From the NCBI GenBank assembly GCA_035455745.1, contig DATIEP010000025.1, positions 11,029 through 75,028 on the forward strand: DNA of 64,000 bases, read 5' to 3'. The notes beneath the pieces were generated by a model that was not told where the DNA came from, searched no databases, and saw only the letters and a program-made list of their open reading frames with translations. Within the stretch, counting starts at the first letter, position 1. Each line of letters begins with the position of its first letter. Made by a program: the position numbers and the translations under genes. This DNA comes from JADGGM01 sp027307005 (GTDB taxonomy: Bacteria > Gemmatimonadota > Gemmatimonadetes > Gemmatimonadales > Gemmatimonadaceae). Positions 17,612-27,642 of the stretch are shown here, one piece after another.

Positions 17612-18168
17612 TCCTTGACGAGCGACTCCAGCCACGCCGGCGTCTTTACGTGCGCGCGCGGTTCAACTGCGTCCGACTCTCCGCTCGTGCGCGACGGCCG
17701 CGCCGGCATCTCGGCCGCGTTGAGCTCGGCCAGGTGGCGCTCGACCAGCGCGCGCAGCTGTCCGACGTACGTCAAACGTGCCTTCTCCAGTGTCGTCAGC
17801 TCGCCCTCGAGACGACGGATCTCGGCGCGCGCCGCCTCGACCTGCCGCTCGCCCTCGGCGCGCGCCTCGCGCAGGATGAGCTGCGCTTCGCGCTCCGCCT
17901 GCTCGCGCATTTCCGATCGCAGCTGCTGCGCGGACACCAGCGCGTCGTTCAGCGCCTTGTCGCGCTCGCGGAATGCGCGCAGCTGTTCGTGAAATCCGCG
18001 CGCTTTGGATTCGAGATCCTGGTTGAGGCGCGTCAGTCGCTCCAATTCATCTGCAACCTGCGCGCGAAAATCCTCGACTTTCTTTTCGTCGTAGCCGCGA
18101 AACGCCTTCGCCCCGAAGTCCCAGCGACGCACGTCGAGCGGTGAGAGATGAAAGGCTTCGTCTGTCAT
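17608..18168 (-). CDS. divIVA: DivIVA-domain protein
   Basis: 186 aa. It opens with FHLSPLDVRRWDFG and FRGYDEKKVEDF, the membrane-binding DivIVA N-terminal signature. A long coiled coil of about 120 residues rich in Glu/Arg/Ala follows. DivIVA-type proteins sense membrane curvature at poles and septa and recruit partners. The ATG at 18168 overlaps the yggS stop (ATGA). It lies close to, and on the same strand as, the MglA polarity genes 6 kb downstream. Confidence 0.92.
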   Translation of the reverse strand: MTDEAFHLSPLDVRRWDFGAKAFRGYDEKKVEDFRAQVADELERLTRLNQDLESKARGFHEQLRAFRERDKALNDALVSAQQLRSEMREQAEREAQLILREARAEGERQVEAARAEIRRLEGELTTLEKARLTYVGQLRALVERHLAELNAAEMPARPSRTSGESDAVEPRAHVKTPAWLESLVKE

Positions 18169-18854
18169 TGGTCTCTCGCTCCAAACAGGATGGTGCCGAG
18201 CCGTACCATCGTCGCCCCCTCTTCCACCGCCACCTCGTAGTCGTTGGACATGCCCATCGACAACTCGGTCACGTGCGCCCCGCACGTCCGCGCGAGCAAG
18301 GCGCGCGCCTCGCGTGCGCCGGCGAACACTCGCCGCAACTCGATTTCGTTGGCGTCGAGCGGCGCCATCGTCATCGCGCCGCGCACCCTCATACCCGTGA
18401 ATCCCGCCATTCGCTCCGCGGCCGCCGGCAGCTCGCTCAGCGAAAATCCGCCCTTGGTTTCTTCACCCGACGGATTCACTTGAATCAGCACATCCACAGG
18501 CATCCCTCGCGACGCGCCGTATTCGTGCACCGCGCGCGCCAAACGCTCGCTGTCGATCGAGTGAACGAGAGCGAAGCGCTCCACTGCTCCCTTCACCTTG
18601 TTGCGTTGGAGATGGCCGATGAGATGCCACCGCACTGGAACCGACGTCTGGTCCATCTTGAGCAACGCTTCCTGGACGCGATTTTCGCCAACATCGGCGA
18701 GACCGGCGCGCCAAGCGGCCTCGACGGCATCTGCGCCGTGCGTCTTGGTGACCGCCACGATCGTGACGTTCTGACCATGTCCGCCCCGCGCCGCCGCCGC
18801 GCCGATCCGCTGTCGGACCTCGGACACCCGATCGGCGATGTCCTCAAAGTGCAT
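18165..18854 (-). CDS. yggS: YggS-family PLP homeostasis protein
   Basis: 229 aa alanine-racemase-like TIM barrel. Lys37 in IVAVTKTHG is the expected PLP Schiff-base residue. Other family motifs are DVGENRVQEALLK, WHLIGHLQRNKVK, GEETKGGF and ELSMGMSNDYEVAVEEGATM. It buffers pyridoxal phosphate and has no known catalytic turnover. It starts a run of overlapping genes (yggS-divIVA-punA-ileS). Confidence 0.95.
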   Translation of the reverse strand: MHFEDIADRVSEVRQRIGAAAARGGHGQNVTIVAVTKTHGADAVEAAWRAGLADVGENRVQEALLKMDQTSVPVRWHLIGHLQRNKVKGAVERFALVHSIDSERLARAVHEYGASRGMPVDVLIQVNPSGEETKGGFSLSELPAAAERMAGFTGMRVRGAMTMAPLDANEIELRRVFAGAREARALLARTCGAHVTELSMGMSNDYEVAVEEGATMVRLGTILFGARDQ

Positions 18855-18862
18855 AAGCTCTG

Positions 18863-18891
18863 AATTTATCGCCGCTTACGGTGCGATGCAA
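18863..18891 (-). promoter_or_regulatory. Possible promoter for yggS-divIVA-ileS run
   Basis: Read on the minus strand, TTGCAT (18886-18891), a 17-bp spacer and TAAATT (18863-18868) lie 8 bp upstream of the yggS ATG. This is the only AT-rich stretch in the 50 bp between cdaA and yggS. The -35 match is weak, and the start point would give a very short leader. Confidence 0.3.
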
Positions 18892-18904
18892 TCAGGCGAT
18901 CACG

Positions 18905-19705
18905 TCATGCCCGCATCTGGAGCACGGGCTGCTCTGCAGACGTCCGGAGGGGGCGGCCGGAGAGAAGGTCGCGGACTTGAGGCGCCGTCAGTCCCCTGAG
19001 GAGACGCCCGTTCTGCGCCACCGAAATCGTGGCGCTTTCTTCGGACACGACCACCACCAGCGCATCACTTTCCTCGCTCAGGCCCAGCGCCGCGCGGTGC
19101 CGCGTGCCTAACGTGCGGTCGGTCATCTGCGCCTGCGTGAGCGGCAGGATGCACCCGGCGCCGATGATCGTGTCGCCGCGGATGATCACCGCGCCGTCGT
19201 GCAGCGGCGAGTACGGCGTGAAGATGGTGGCCAGCAGGTCGGCGGAGACTTTCGCCTGCATCTCGGTGCCCGACGCGACATAGTCGCCTAACGCAATCTC
19301 CCGCTCCAGCGCGATGATGCAGCCGATGCTCGACCGGCTCAGGCGCTCGACGGCGTCGGCGACCTCTTCCGCCACTTCGCTCACGTCCATGCGCTTGAAG
19401 AACCGCGTCACCCGCGACTGCCCCAGCCGCGCCAGCGCCGCCCGCAGCTCGGGCTGAAAGATCACGAGCGCCGCGAACGCGCCGTACGTGAACAGCACGC
19501 CCAACAAATACGTGATCATCGTGAACTTGAAGATCCACGCCAGCGCGTACGTCAGCACCAGGACGACGATCCCGATGAGCATCTGCACCGCGCGCGTGCC
19601 GTGCAGCAGCAGCAACAATCGATAGATGCCGTACGCCACGACGGCGATCTCGATTGCGTCGCGCCAACCGAACGTGAGAAACCGAAACTGATCGAGGATG
19701 TTCAC
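18905..19705 (-). CDS. cdaA: Diadenylate cyclase CdaA (c-di-AMP synthase)
   Basis: 266 aa. Three N-terminal transmembrane segments (about 15-95) are followed by a DAC domain with LHDGAVIIRGD (DGA motif) and GTRHRAALGLSE (RHR motif). It makes c-di-AMP from two ATP at the membrane. The GTG start (19703-19705) lies in the folP stop. No CdaR (YbbR) gene is adjacent. The usual roles of c-di-AMP are potassium/osmotic and wall homeostasis; what it controls here is not shown. Confidence 0.95.
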   Translation of the reverse strand: MNILDQFRFLTFGWRDAIEIAVVAYGIYRLLLLLHGTRAVQMLIGIVVLVLTYALAWIFKFTMITYLLGVLFTYGAFAALVIFQPELRAALARLGQSRVTRFFKRMDVSEVAEEVADAVERLSRSSIGCIIALEREIALGDYVASGTEMQAKVSADLLATIFTPYSPLHDGAVIIRGDTIIGAGCILPLTQAQMTDRTLGTRHRAALGLSEESDALVVVVSEESATISVAQNGRLLRGLTAPQVRDLLSGRPLRTSAEQPVLQMRA

Positions 19706-20565
19706 GCCGTGTCTCTGCTCTGCAGAATGCTCCAGGCCACATCCAGCGCCCGGCGCGCCGCGCGGACGTCGTGTACTCGAAAGATGCGCGCGCCGAACGC
19801 AAGCGCCATGACGTTCGCCGCAATCGTTCCTTCCACACGATCCGCGGGCGTCGACGCTCCGCTCAGTTCGCCCACGAATCGCTTCCGCGATACACCAATC
19901 GCCACTGGATACCCGAGGTTCGCCAAGCGATCGAGCGAGCCCAGGACCGCGACCGAGTGCTCGGTCCGTTTCGCGAAACCGATGCCGGGATCGAGCGCGA
20001 TCCGCGATCGCTCGACGCCCGAGCATTCGGCGGCGGAAACAGCTTGCTGGAGCTCGCCGATCACCTCACCGATGACATCTCCACCATAGCTCGCGAAGCG
20101 GTACGTCCCCATCTCGCTCACGCCGCCTCGCGAATGCATGAGGATAACACCGGCGCGCGCTTCCGCGCACACCTCGCCCATGGCCGGGTCCAGGCGAAAC
20201 GCAGAGACGTCATTGATGATGTCGACACCATGGTCGAGCACCGCGCGTGCGACGCCGCTCTTGACCGTGTCCACAGACAGCGGCACGTGCGGCACCTGCT
20301 GGCGCAGCGATCGCACGACGGGCTCGACGCGTCTCAGCTCTTCGGCGGCGTCGACCGGCTCGGCGCCCTGGGGGCGGGTGGACTCGCCGCCCACGTCGAG
20401 CGCGTCGGCGCCTTCGTCGACCAATCGCAGTCCCTGCTCTACCGCGAGCTCGGGCACGAGAAAGCGGCCGCCGTCGCTGAAGCTGTCGGGCGTGACGTTG
20501 ATGATGCCGAGGATGACGGGCCGGTCGAGCGAGAGGGAGCCGCGGCGGATGGCCCAGGAAGGCAT
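19702..20565 (-). CDS. folP: Dihydropteroate synthase
   Basis: 287 aa TIM-barrel. Signatures are ILGIINVTPDSFSDGG (near 20), DALDVGGESTRPQGAEPVD, VPLSVDTVKSGVARAVL, DIINDVSAFRLD and PVAIGVSRKRFVGEL. It joins p-aminobenzoate to the pterin in folate synthesis and is the sulfonamide target. It overlaps cdaA by 4 bp; folP-cdaA adjacency is common in several phyla. No clear Shine-Dalgarno is seen at the ATG. Confidence 0.96.
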   Translation of the reverse strand: MPSWAIRRGSLSLDRPVILGIINVTPDSFSDGGRFLVPELAVEQGLRLVDEGADALDVGGESTRPQGAEPVDAAEELRRVEPVVRSLRQQVPHVPLSVDTVKSGVARAVLDHGVDIINDVSAFRLDPAMGEVCAEARAGVILMHSRGGVSEMGTYRFASYGGDVIGEVIGELQQAVSAAECSGVERSRIALDPGIGFAKRTEHSVAVLGSLDRLANLGYPVAIGVSRKRFVGELSGASTPADRVEGTIAANVMALAFGARIFRVHDVRAARRALDVAWSILQSRDTA

Positions 20566-20602
20566 GAAAAACTGGGGAAGCAGCGGCTGTCGCCGCGTAG
20601 CA

Positions 20603-20629
20603 GAAGCGGCGGCGATGGGCCGCCGCTTC
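20603..20629. terminator. Strong GC hairpin between ftsH and folP
   Basis: A perfect 11-bp stem (20603-20613 with 20619-20629) with a 5-nt loop lies in the 75-bp gap. A T-rich stretch follows on the plus strand, but not on the minus strand where both genes lie. It may slow or stabilise 3' ends rather than act as a classic intrinsic terminator. Confidence 0.5.
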
Positions 20630-20640
20630 CTTGTTTCGTC

Positions 20641-22613
<1,973 letters not shown>

Positions 22614-22614
<1 letters not shown>

Positions 22615-23159
22615 TACTGCAAGCTCGCGATATAGGGCAAGTGGCGAAAGTTCTCAGCGTGATCCAGCCCATACCCAACCAGGAACTCATCCGGGGCATC
22701 GAAACCCACGAGTCCTACCTCATACTGCAGGTGCTCGGCCACGCGCTTGTGCAGCAACGCGCAAATGTCAAGCGACCGCGGCCGCCGTTCCTCGAGAAGA
22801 CCGATCAGCCGGTTCAGCGTCCGGCCCGAATCGATGATGTCCTCTACTAATAGTATGTGCTTTCCCTCGAGCGTGGTTTCCGGATCATAGACGAGCCTGA
22901 CATGCCCGCTCGATTCCGTGCCGTCACCGTAGCTCGAAGCGACCAGGAAATCGACCTGCAGCGGACGGCGGATTTGTCGGACGAGGTCTCCTAGAAAGAT
23001 AAAGCTTCCCTTGAGTAGACCCAACACCAACAGCTCGCCTTCGGGATAGCGAGCCGTGACCTCGTCGCCCAGCTCCCTGACCCGGGCGGCGATTCGCTTT
23101 TCGTCGAACGCAATGCGTTTGATCGCGCGACCGTCCAACCTTGGATCAGCAGTCGTCAC
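22614..23159 (-). CDS. hpt: Hypoxanthine phosphoribosyltransferase
   Basis: 181 aa. The PRPP-binding motif is ILLVEDIIDSGRTLNRL; FLVASSYGDGTESSG and LVGFDAPDEFLVGYGLD complete the HPRT pattern. It salvages hypoxanthine/guanine and so fits with the nearby PNP. A GTG at 23157-23159 is chosen because it removes a non-homologous extension; the gene then overlaps the tilS 3' end by 14 bp. Confidence 0.94.
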
Positions 23160-24447
23160 GTTCGCATCGGTACAACGCCATCGGTCGGCCGGACCGCACG
23201 GTGGCCGCAGAACTGCGGCGAACTCCAGGGACCCACACAATCCGCTCATCCACCAAGACGACAGGCCATGCGCGGCGACGCACGGCGTCGATCCCTGCGT
23301 CGCGAAAGAGCCCCTTCAGTCGGCGTTGGACGGCCGCCCCGTGCGGCAACATGCGATCGCCGGCCTCCCATGCCCGGACCACCACCCGCAAACCGTTCGC
23401 CGGAAGCAACGCGGACCACAGATCGTCCGGCTCAGCCCCGGTCTGTTGCATTACGCGACGAAACTGCCAACCGCCGATCGACGTTGCGTTGGTCATCTCG
23501 CGCGATCCACGAATCGCATCACCATTCGCGCGACGGACCATCAAGGTTTCACCGACGCGCAGGGCCTCGAACCGACCGGAAAGCTGGATGCGCGCGCCCG
23601 GTCTTCCGGTAATAGTAAACGCGGCAAGACGCTCCGTTCCACGCCGATCGAGCGCAAGCCCAACGCGCGACACCAGCGCCGGCCAGAGCACGCGAAGCTG
23701 GTCCGCATCATAGGAGACGAGCGAGGAGCGAGCAACCTGGAGCGCGCCGGCAACGTGGACGTCGACATTCGCATCGATCCACTGATCGACATCTCGTCTC
23801 AACGCCCATGCGCGATTCGACACCGACAACAGTGTCTCCGTCAACCCGGGCTGCGCCCGCTCGAGCGCGGGCAGAATCTCGAGGCGCGCGCGGTTCCTCG
23901 CGTGCGTGAGCGACGCATTGGACGGATCCTCCACCCAATGAAGGTCACGCTCGGCAGCGTACGATTCGAGCTCGGCGCGCGTGAACGAAAGCAGCGGACG
24001 AACGACCCCGGCGCCGGCGTGCAGCGCGGCAAGCCCGCGTGCGCCCGAGTCTCGGAGCGCACGCATGAAAATCGTTTCGACGTGATCGTTTCGCGTATGA
24101 CCCGTGGCGACGACGGCGTCGTGCTCGCGCGCGAGGGCGCGCAAAAACTGCCATCGCGCATCGCGCCAGGCCGCCTCGCGCGGCGCGAGATTCGTGGGTG
24201 CCACACCCACGCGAACCGGGAGGCCGAGCGATCCCGCCGCGGCGGTTACGCGTCGCACGGCGCGATGCGCGGCCGGTCCGGTGCGATGATCGAACGCGGC
24301 GACCGTCAGCACTCGTGCGGGCATCGCGTGCGCAACGGCGTCGAGCAGCGTCATGGAATCGAGACCGCCGGACACGGCAACGACGACGCGCGGGAACGGA
24401 GCCAGCACGCGCGTCACTTCGTCACGGACCCGGGCGGTGATGCTCAT
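23146..24447 (-). CDS. tilS: tRNA(Ile)-lysidine synthase
   Basis: 433 aa. The PP-loop motif is VVVAVSGGLDSMTLL (SGGLDS at 26-31), followed by the TilS features VATGHTRNDHVETIFMRALR and LHWVEDPSNASLTHARNRAR, plus a C-terminal domain. It makes lysidine at C34 of the AUA-reading tRNA-Ile. The ATG at 24445-24447 is preferred, with no strong Shine-Dalgarno. Confidence 0.94.
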   Translation of the reverse strand: MSITARVRDEVTRVLAPFPRVVVAVSGGLDSMTLLDAVAHAMPARVLTVAAFDHRTGPAAHRAVRRVTAAAGSLGLPVRVGVAPTNLAPREAAWRDARWQFLRALAREHDAVVATGHTRNDHVETIFMRALRDSGARGLAALHAGAGVVRPLLSFTRAELESYAAERDLHWVEDPSNASLTHARNRARLEILPALERAQPGLTETLLSVSNRAWALRRDVDQWIDANVDVHVAGALQVARSSLVSYDADQLRVLWPALVSRVGLALDRRGTERLAAFTITGRPGARIQLSGRFEALRVGETLMVRRANGDAIRGSREMTNATSIGGWQFRRVMQQTGAEPDDLWSALLPANGLRVVVRAWEAGDRMLPHGAAVQRRLKGLFRDAGIDAVRRRAWPVVLVDERIVWVPGVRRSSAATVRSGRPMALYRCERDDC

Positions 24448-24556
24448 GTCAGCAAAGTTACCGGCCTGGTCGTGCTCCGTCACACTGGACCCATCTGCGG
24501 CGTCGTCGTACATTCTCGAAGTCGGCGTCGGACTGCCATCCATACAAGGACACGGC

Positions 24557-24742
24557 GTGATTACCAACGGTGTACTCGGGGTCCTCTGGACCGCTCTCGG
24601 ACTTGGCTGCTTCTATATCGCGTTGACCTGGATCAACGGCCTGCTGGGGCATTTCCTCACGCCGATGTTCCTGCTCACGGCGTCGCGCTTTCTCAAGCCT
24701 GAGCAGCCGGAAGTCGACGCGGAGCGCGAGCCCGCCCGCTGA
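24557..24742 (+). CDS. Small hydrophobic membrane protein, unknown
   Basis: 61 aa from a GTG preceded by AAGGA at good spacing. It has one or two hydrophobic stretches (VLGVLWTALGLGCFYIALTWI and HFLTPMFLLTASRF) and a charged tail rich in Glu/Arg/Pro. It diverges from tilS across 109 bp and precedes lemA. No family was recognised. A longer upstream reading frame overlaps tilS antisense and is not supported. Confidence 0.45.
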   Translation: MITNGVLGVLWTALGLGCFYIALTWINGLLGHFLTPMFLLTASRFLKPEQPEVDAEREPAR

Positions 24743-24883
24743 TTTTCGCGCACGACGCCCAAGTCGAAACGGTGGGCGTGACGGGCTCGTAGGGCATGTC
24801 GAGGGGTAGCACAACCTGAACCCTTGCCGTGAAGCGTCGGACGCGAGGATGGACTCCATCGCGACGCGCTTCCAGGAGTCCCC

Positions 24884-25486
24884 ATGGGTCTGATCGTCCT
24901 GCTGATCGTCGTCGTCGTGCTCGGCTTCTGGTTCGTGGGCGTGTACAACAGTCTGGTGTCGCTCAAGAACCAGGTGTTCAATGCCTGGAAGCAGATCGAC
25001 GTGCAGCTCAAGCGCCGTCACGATCTCATTCCGAATCTGGTGGAAACCGTGAAGGGCGCCATGAACTTCGAGCGGGACACGCTCGAGGCCGTGGTTGTCG
25101 CGCGCAACAAGGCGATCGCGGTGCAGGCGCCGGCCGCCGGCGCCGCGCCATCGGCGCAGCAGGTCCAGCAGACGGCCGCCGCCGAATCGCAGCTCACCGG
25201 TGCGTTAGGCAGACTCTTCGCCGTGGTCGAGGCCTATCCCGATCTCAAGGCGACCGGCAACGTCGCGCAGCTGCAAGAGGAGCTGACCTCGACCGAGAAC
25301 AAAATCGCGTTCTCGCGGCAGCTCTACAACGACACGGCCACGCAGTACAACACGAAGCAGCAGCAGTTCCCGGCCAACCTCGTCGCCGGCTTTGCGAAGG
25401 CCGTTCCCGCGGAATTGTGGGAGATCGGCGACGCCGCCGAGCGCGAGAACGTGAAGGTCGATCTCTCCATGAACCCGAAGAAGTGA
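24884..25486 (+). CDS. lemA: LemA-family protein
   Basis: 200 aa. An N-terminal transmembrane anchor (LIVLLIVVVVLGFWFVGVYN) is followed by the LemA helical bundle: SLKNQVFNAWKQIDVQLKRR, DLIPNLVETVKG, LEAVVVARNKAI and QLTGALGRLFAVVEAYPDLK. AGGAGT lies just upstream of the ATG. LemA genes are commonly paired with HtpX or TPM-domain genes, and htpX follows here with a 4-bp overlap. The molecular role is unknown. Confidence 0.95.
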   Translation: MGLIVLLIVVVVLGFWFVGVYNSLVSLKNQVFNAWKQIDVQLKRRHDLIPNLVETVKGAMNFERDTLEAVVVARNKAIAVQAPAAGAAPSAQQVQQTAAAESQLTGALGRLFAVVEAYPDLKATGNVAQLQEELTSTENKIAFSRQLYNDTATQYNTKQQQFPANLVAGFAKAVPAELWEIGDAAERENVKVDLSMNPKK

Positions 25487-26535
25487 GCGAGAACGGCAAT
25501 CTTTTTGCCCAACAGGAAGCCAATCGCCGGCGCTCGCGACGGCTGGTGATTGGCTTCATCCTGTTTTTCGCGTGGTTAGGCTTCGGCGGCGACTTCATTT
25601 TCTACGAATACACGAAGGGCGCGGGCCCCGGCGCATACCACCACGTCGTTCCGTTCTTCGGCATCATCCTCACGATCATCGCCGCCAGCATGGCCTGGTG
25701 GGCGTGGACGACGGGACCCAAGCGCGTCCTGTGGTCCACCGGTGCGCGCGAGCTCACGGATCCCGAGACGCCGCAGGAAAAGCAGTTGGACAACGTCGTC
25801 GAAGAGATGGCCGTGGCGTCCGGGCTGCCGAAGCCCAAGATCTGGATCATCCCCGACGCCGATCCGAACGCGCTCGCCACGGGCCACGACGCCAACACCT
25901 CGAGCGTTGCGGTGACACAGGGGCTCCTCGACCTGTGCTCGCGCGACGAGCTGCAGGCCGTGGTCGCGCACGAAATGGGGCACATCAAGAACCTCGACGT
26001 GCGCTTGATGACGCAGCTGGCGGCGCTGGTGGGCGCGATCACGCTCATCGGCGACGGCGTCGGGCGGATGTTTTTCTACGGCGGCAATCCGTTAGGCGGA
26101 ATGGGCGGTGGACGGCGCAGCAGCGGCGGCGATCGGGACGACCGCGGCGGCGGCAGCGGCGTGCTCATCATCGTGCTGCTCGTGCTCTGGATCGTGAGCT
26201 GGATCCTCGCGCCGATTATCATGCGCCTCATGGCGCTCGGCGTGAGCCGCGACCGCGAGTATCTGGCCGACGCCATGAGCGCGCAGTTCACGCGCAATCC
26301 CCTCTCGCTCGCCACGGCGCTGGGAAAAATCGAAGACGCGGACGCACCCACGAAGAGCATCAAGGGTGGCGCCGCGCAGATGTGCATTGCCGATCCGACT
26401 GGTCGCCACCTCAACTCGAAGGAAGGCAAAGTGGCCGAGTTGTTCGGCACGCACCCGCCGATGGCGCTGCGCATCGCCCGCCTGAAAGCCATGGGCTACC
26501 AGGCGCAGCCCGCGGCGATTCCAGGCTCTCGTTAG
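25483..26535 (+). CDS. htpX: HtpX-like M48 membrane metalloprotease
   Basis: 350 aa. Two N-terminal transmembrane helices are followed by the zinc motif VVAHEMGHIKNLDVR (about residue 163), a glycine-rich linker, another transmembrane segment (GVLIIVLLVLWIVSWILA) and the third zinc ligand region DREYLADAMSAQF. It performs membrane protein quality control. The GTG start (25483-25485) overlaps the lemA stop. The TAG stop lies in a GTTAGGC heptamer. Confidence 0.93.
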   Translation: MSENGNLFAQQEANRRRSRRLVIGFILFFAWLGFGGDFIFYEYTKGAGPGAYHHVVPFFGIILTIIAASMAWWAWTTGPKRVLWSTGARELTDPETPQEKQLDNVVEEMAVASGLPKPKIWIIPDADPNALATGHDANTSSVAVTQGLLDLCSRDELQAVVAHEMGHIKNLDVRLMTQLAALVGAITLIGDGVGRMFFYGGNPLGGMGGGRRSSGGDRDDRGGGSGVLIIVLLVLWIVSWILAPIIMRLMALGVSRDREYLADAMSAQFTRNPLSLATALGKIEDADAPTKSIKGGAAQMCIADPTGRHLNSKEGKVAELFGTHPPMALRIARLKAMGYQAQPAAIPGSR

Positions 26536-26816
26536 GCAGGTTGCGTTTGGCCGGGTGACTCGTGGTCCGGGCGTCCCCGGCCGGTCGCAGTGATCATGGC
26601 GCCGGCGGGGATCCGCACGTCGTGATGACGCCTGACGGTTCGCACCCGCGGCCGGACTCATTCCGTTCGCATCGCAATGGCCGGATCGATCGACACCTGG
26701 GGGCGTGCGAGCCGCCACCGACCCCGATCGGCCATTCTTTCGGCGGCTGATCGTGCATGCGCCGTTGGACCTCGGGTTAGGCGCGCCCCGCCCGCCCAAC
26801 GATGTGAGCGCCGCGC

Positions 26817-27506
26817 TCAGTGGCGCAGACGGAACGTAAACGTCTGCGCCATGAGCACGCGCACCGCGTGGCCGTTCACCAACGCCGGCGAGAAACGCGC
26901 CGAGGCCAGCGCCCGCCTAACGGACTGCTCGAACAGCGCGCTCGCATTGCCGGCGAACGCGATGCTCGCCGTCTCGACGCGGCCGGTGGAGTCGATCACG
27001 AATCGGGCCGAGACGGTCCCTTCGACGCCGGCATCCCGCAGGATCGAAGGATAGACCGGCGCGGGATTCCCCGACCGCGGCCCCGCCATCACATCCACCG
27101 TGCGGAACACGCCGTCGCCGTCCGGTCCGGGCTGGCCGGACTGCGCACCGGAATCACGGCCCGTACCCCAGTCCGTCGGCGCGCCCACGAGACTGTCCCA
27201 CACCGCCGGCGGTGCCGGCACAGGCAACGGCCCAACGTCGATCGGCGTCGATGGCGGTAGAATCGGACCTGACGGACTGCCGCCACCGGACGCGCCACCG
27301 CCATGGCGGGTTCGGGTGGGATGGACCGGCGCCGGTGGCGGAAGTGGCAGCCGCCGAACGACGTCGACTGTGGTGCGCACCACGTGCGCCCCGGCCGTCG
27401 CATGCCACGCCAACCCGATGACGACTGCGTGGAGCACGACGCTCGCTACCATGCCTCGCGCGTGCCGCTCCCGCTTCCTCTGAGACTCCATGAGCCCCAA
27501 GCGCAT
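26817..27506 (-). CDS. TonB-like energy transducer
   Basis: 229 aa. There is one N-terminal transmembrane helix (about 18-40), a Pro/Gly-rich periplasmic linker (LPLPPPAPVHPTR, GGGASGGGS) and a C-terminal TonB domain (PAPVYPSILRDAGVEGTVSARFVIDSTGRVE). It would couple proton-motive force to a TonB-dependent receptor such as the SusC-like protein at 44-47 kb. No ExbB/ExbD gene is in the window. The ATG and its GGAGG are held in a long hairpin, listed separately. Confidence 0.88.
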   Translation of the reverse strand: MRLGLMESQRKRERHARGMVASVVLHAVVIGLAWHATAGAHVVRTTVDVVRRLPLPPPAPVHPTRTRHGGGASGGGSPSGPILPPSTPIDVGPLPVPAPPAVWDSLVGAPTDWGTGRDSGAQSGQPGPDGDGVFRTVDVMAGPRSGNPAPVYPSILRDAGVEGTVSARFVIDSTGRVETASIAFAGNASALFEQSVRRALASARFSPALVNGHAVRVLMAQTFTFRLRH

Positions 27507-27549
27507 CGCCCTACCCTCCGCGAACGAGTCGCTTCGAGGATAGGGCGAT
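27505..27549 (-). promoter_or_regulatory. Hairpin sequestering RBS and start codon of TonB-like gene
   Basis: On the minus-strand transcript a 14-bp stem pairs 27536-27549 with 27505-27518, with only one G-U pair and a 17-nt loop. The 3' arm contains most of the GGAGG and the first two bases of the ATG. Opening the stem should be needed for initiation at this ATG. A second ATG (27489-27491) lies just outside. Confidence 0.6.
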
Positions 27550-27642
27550 TGGATTACGCTGGCCGCGGCGCCGGCATTAATGATCGGCGAGCGGCAGATT
27601 ACGAGATGGTGAATCCCGCATGCCTAACGCCTCATGTTCGCC

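Noticed and set aside
23056..24702. A 548-codon open frame on the plus strand over tilS
   Set aside because: It is antisense to the well-supported tilS and hpt genes, with no recognisable domain; only its last 61 codons (24557-24742) have a ribosome-binding site and membrane-protein character.
26536..26816. A small gene in the 281-bp gap between htpX and the TonB-like gene
   Set aside because: The open frame there has Arg/His/Pro-rich composition, no ribosome-binding site and no hydrophobic or domain pattern. The gap holds one GTTAGGC heptamer besides that in the htpX stop, but no other feature.
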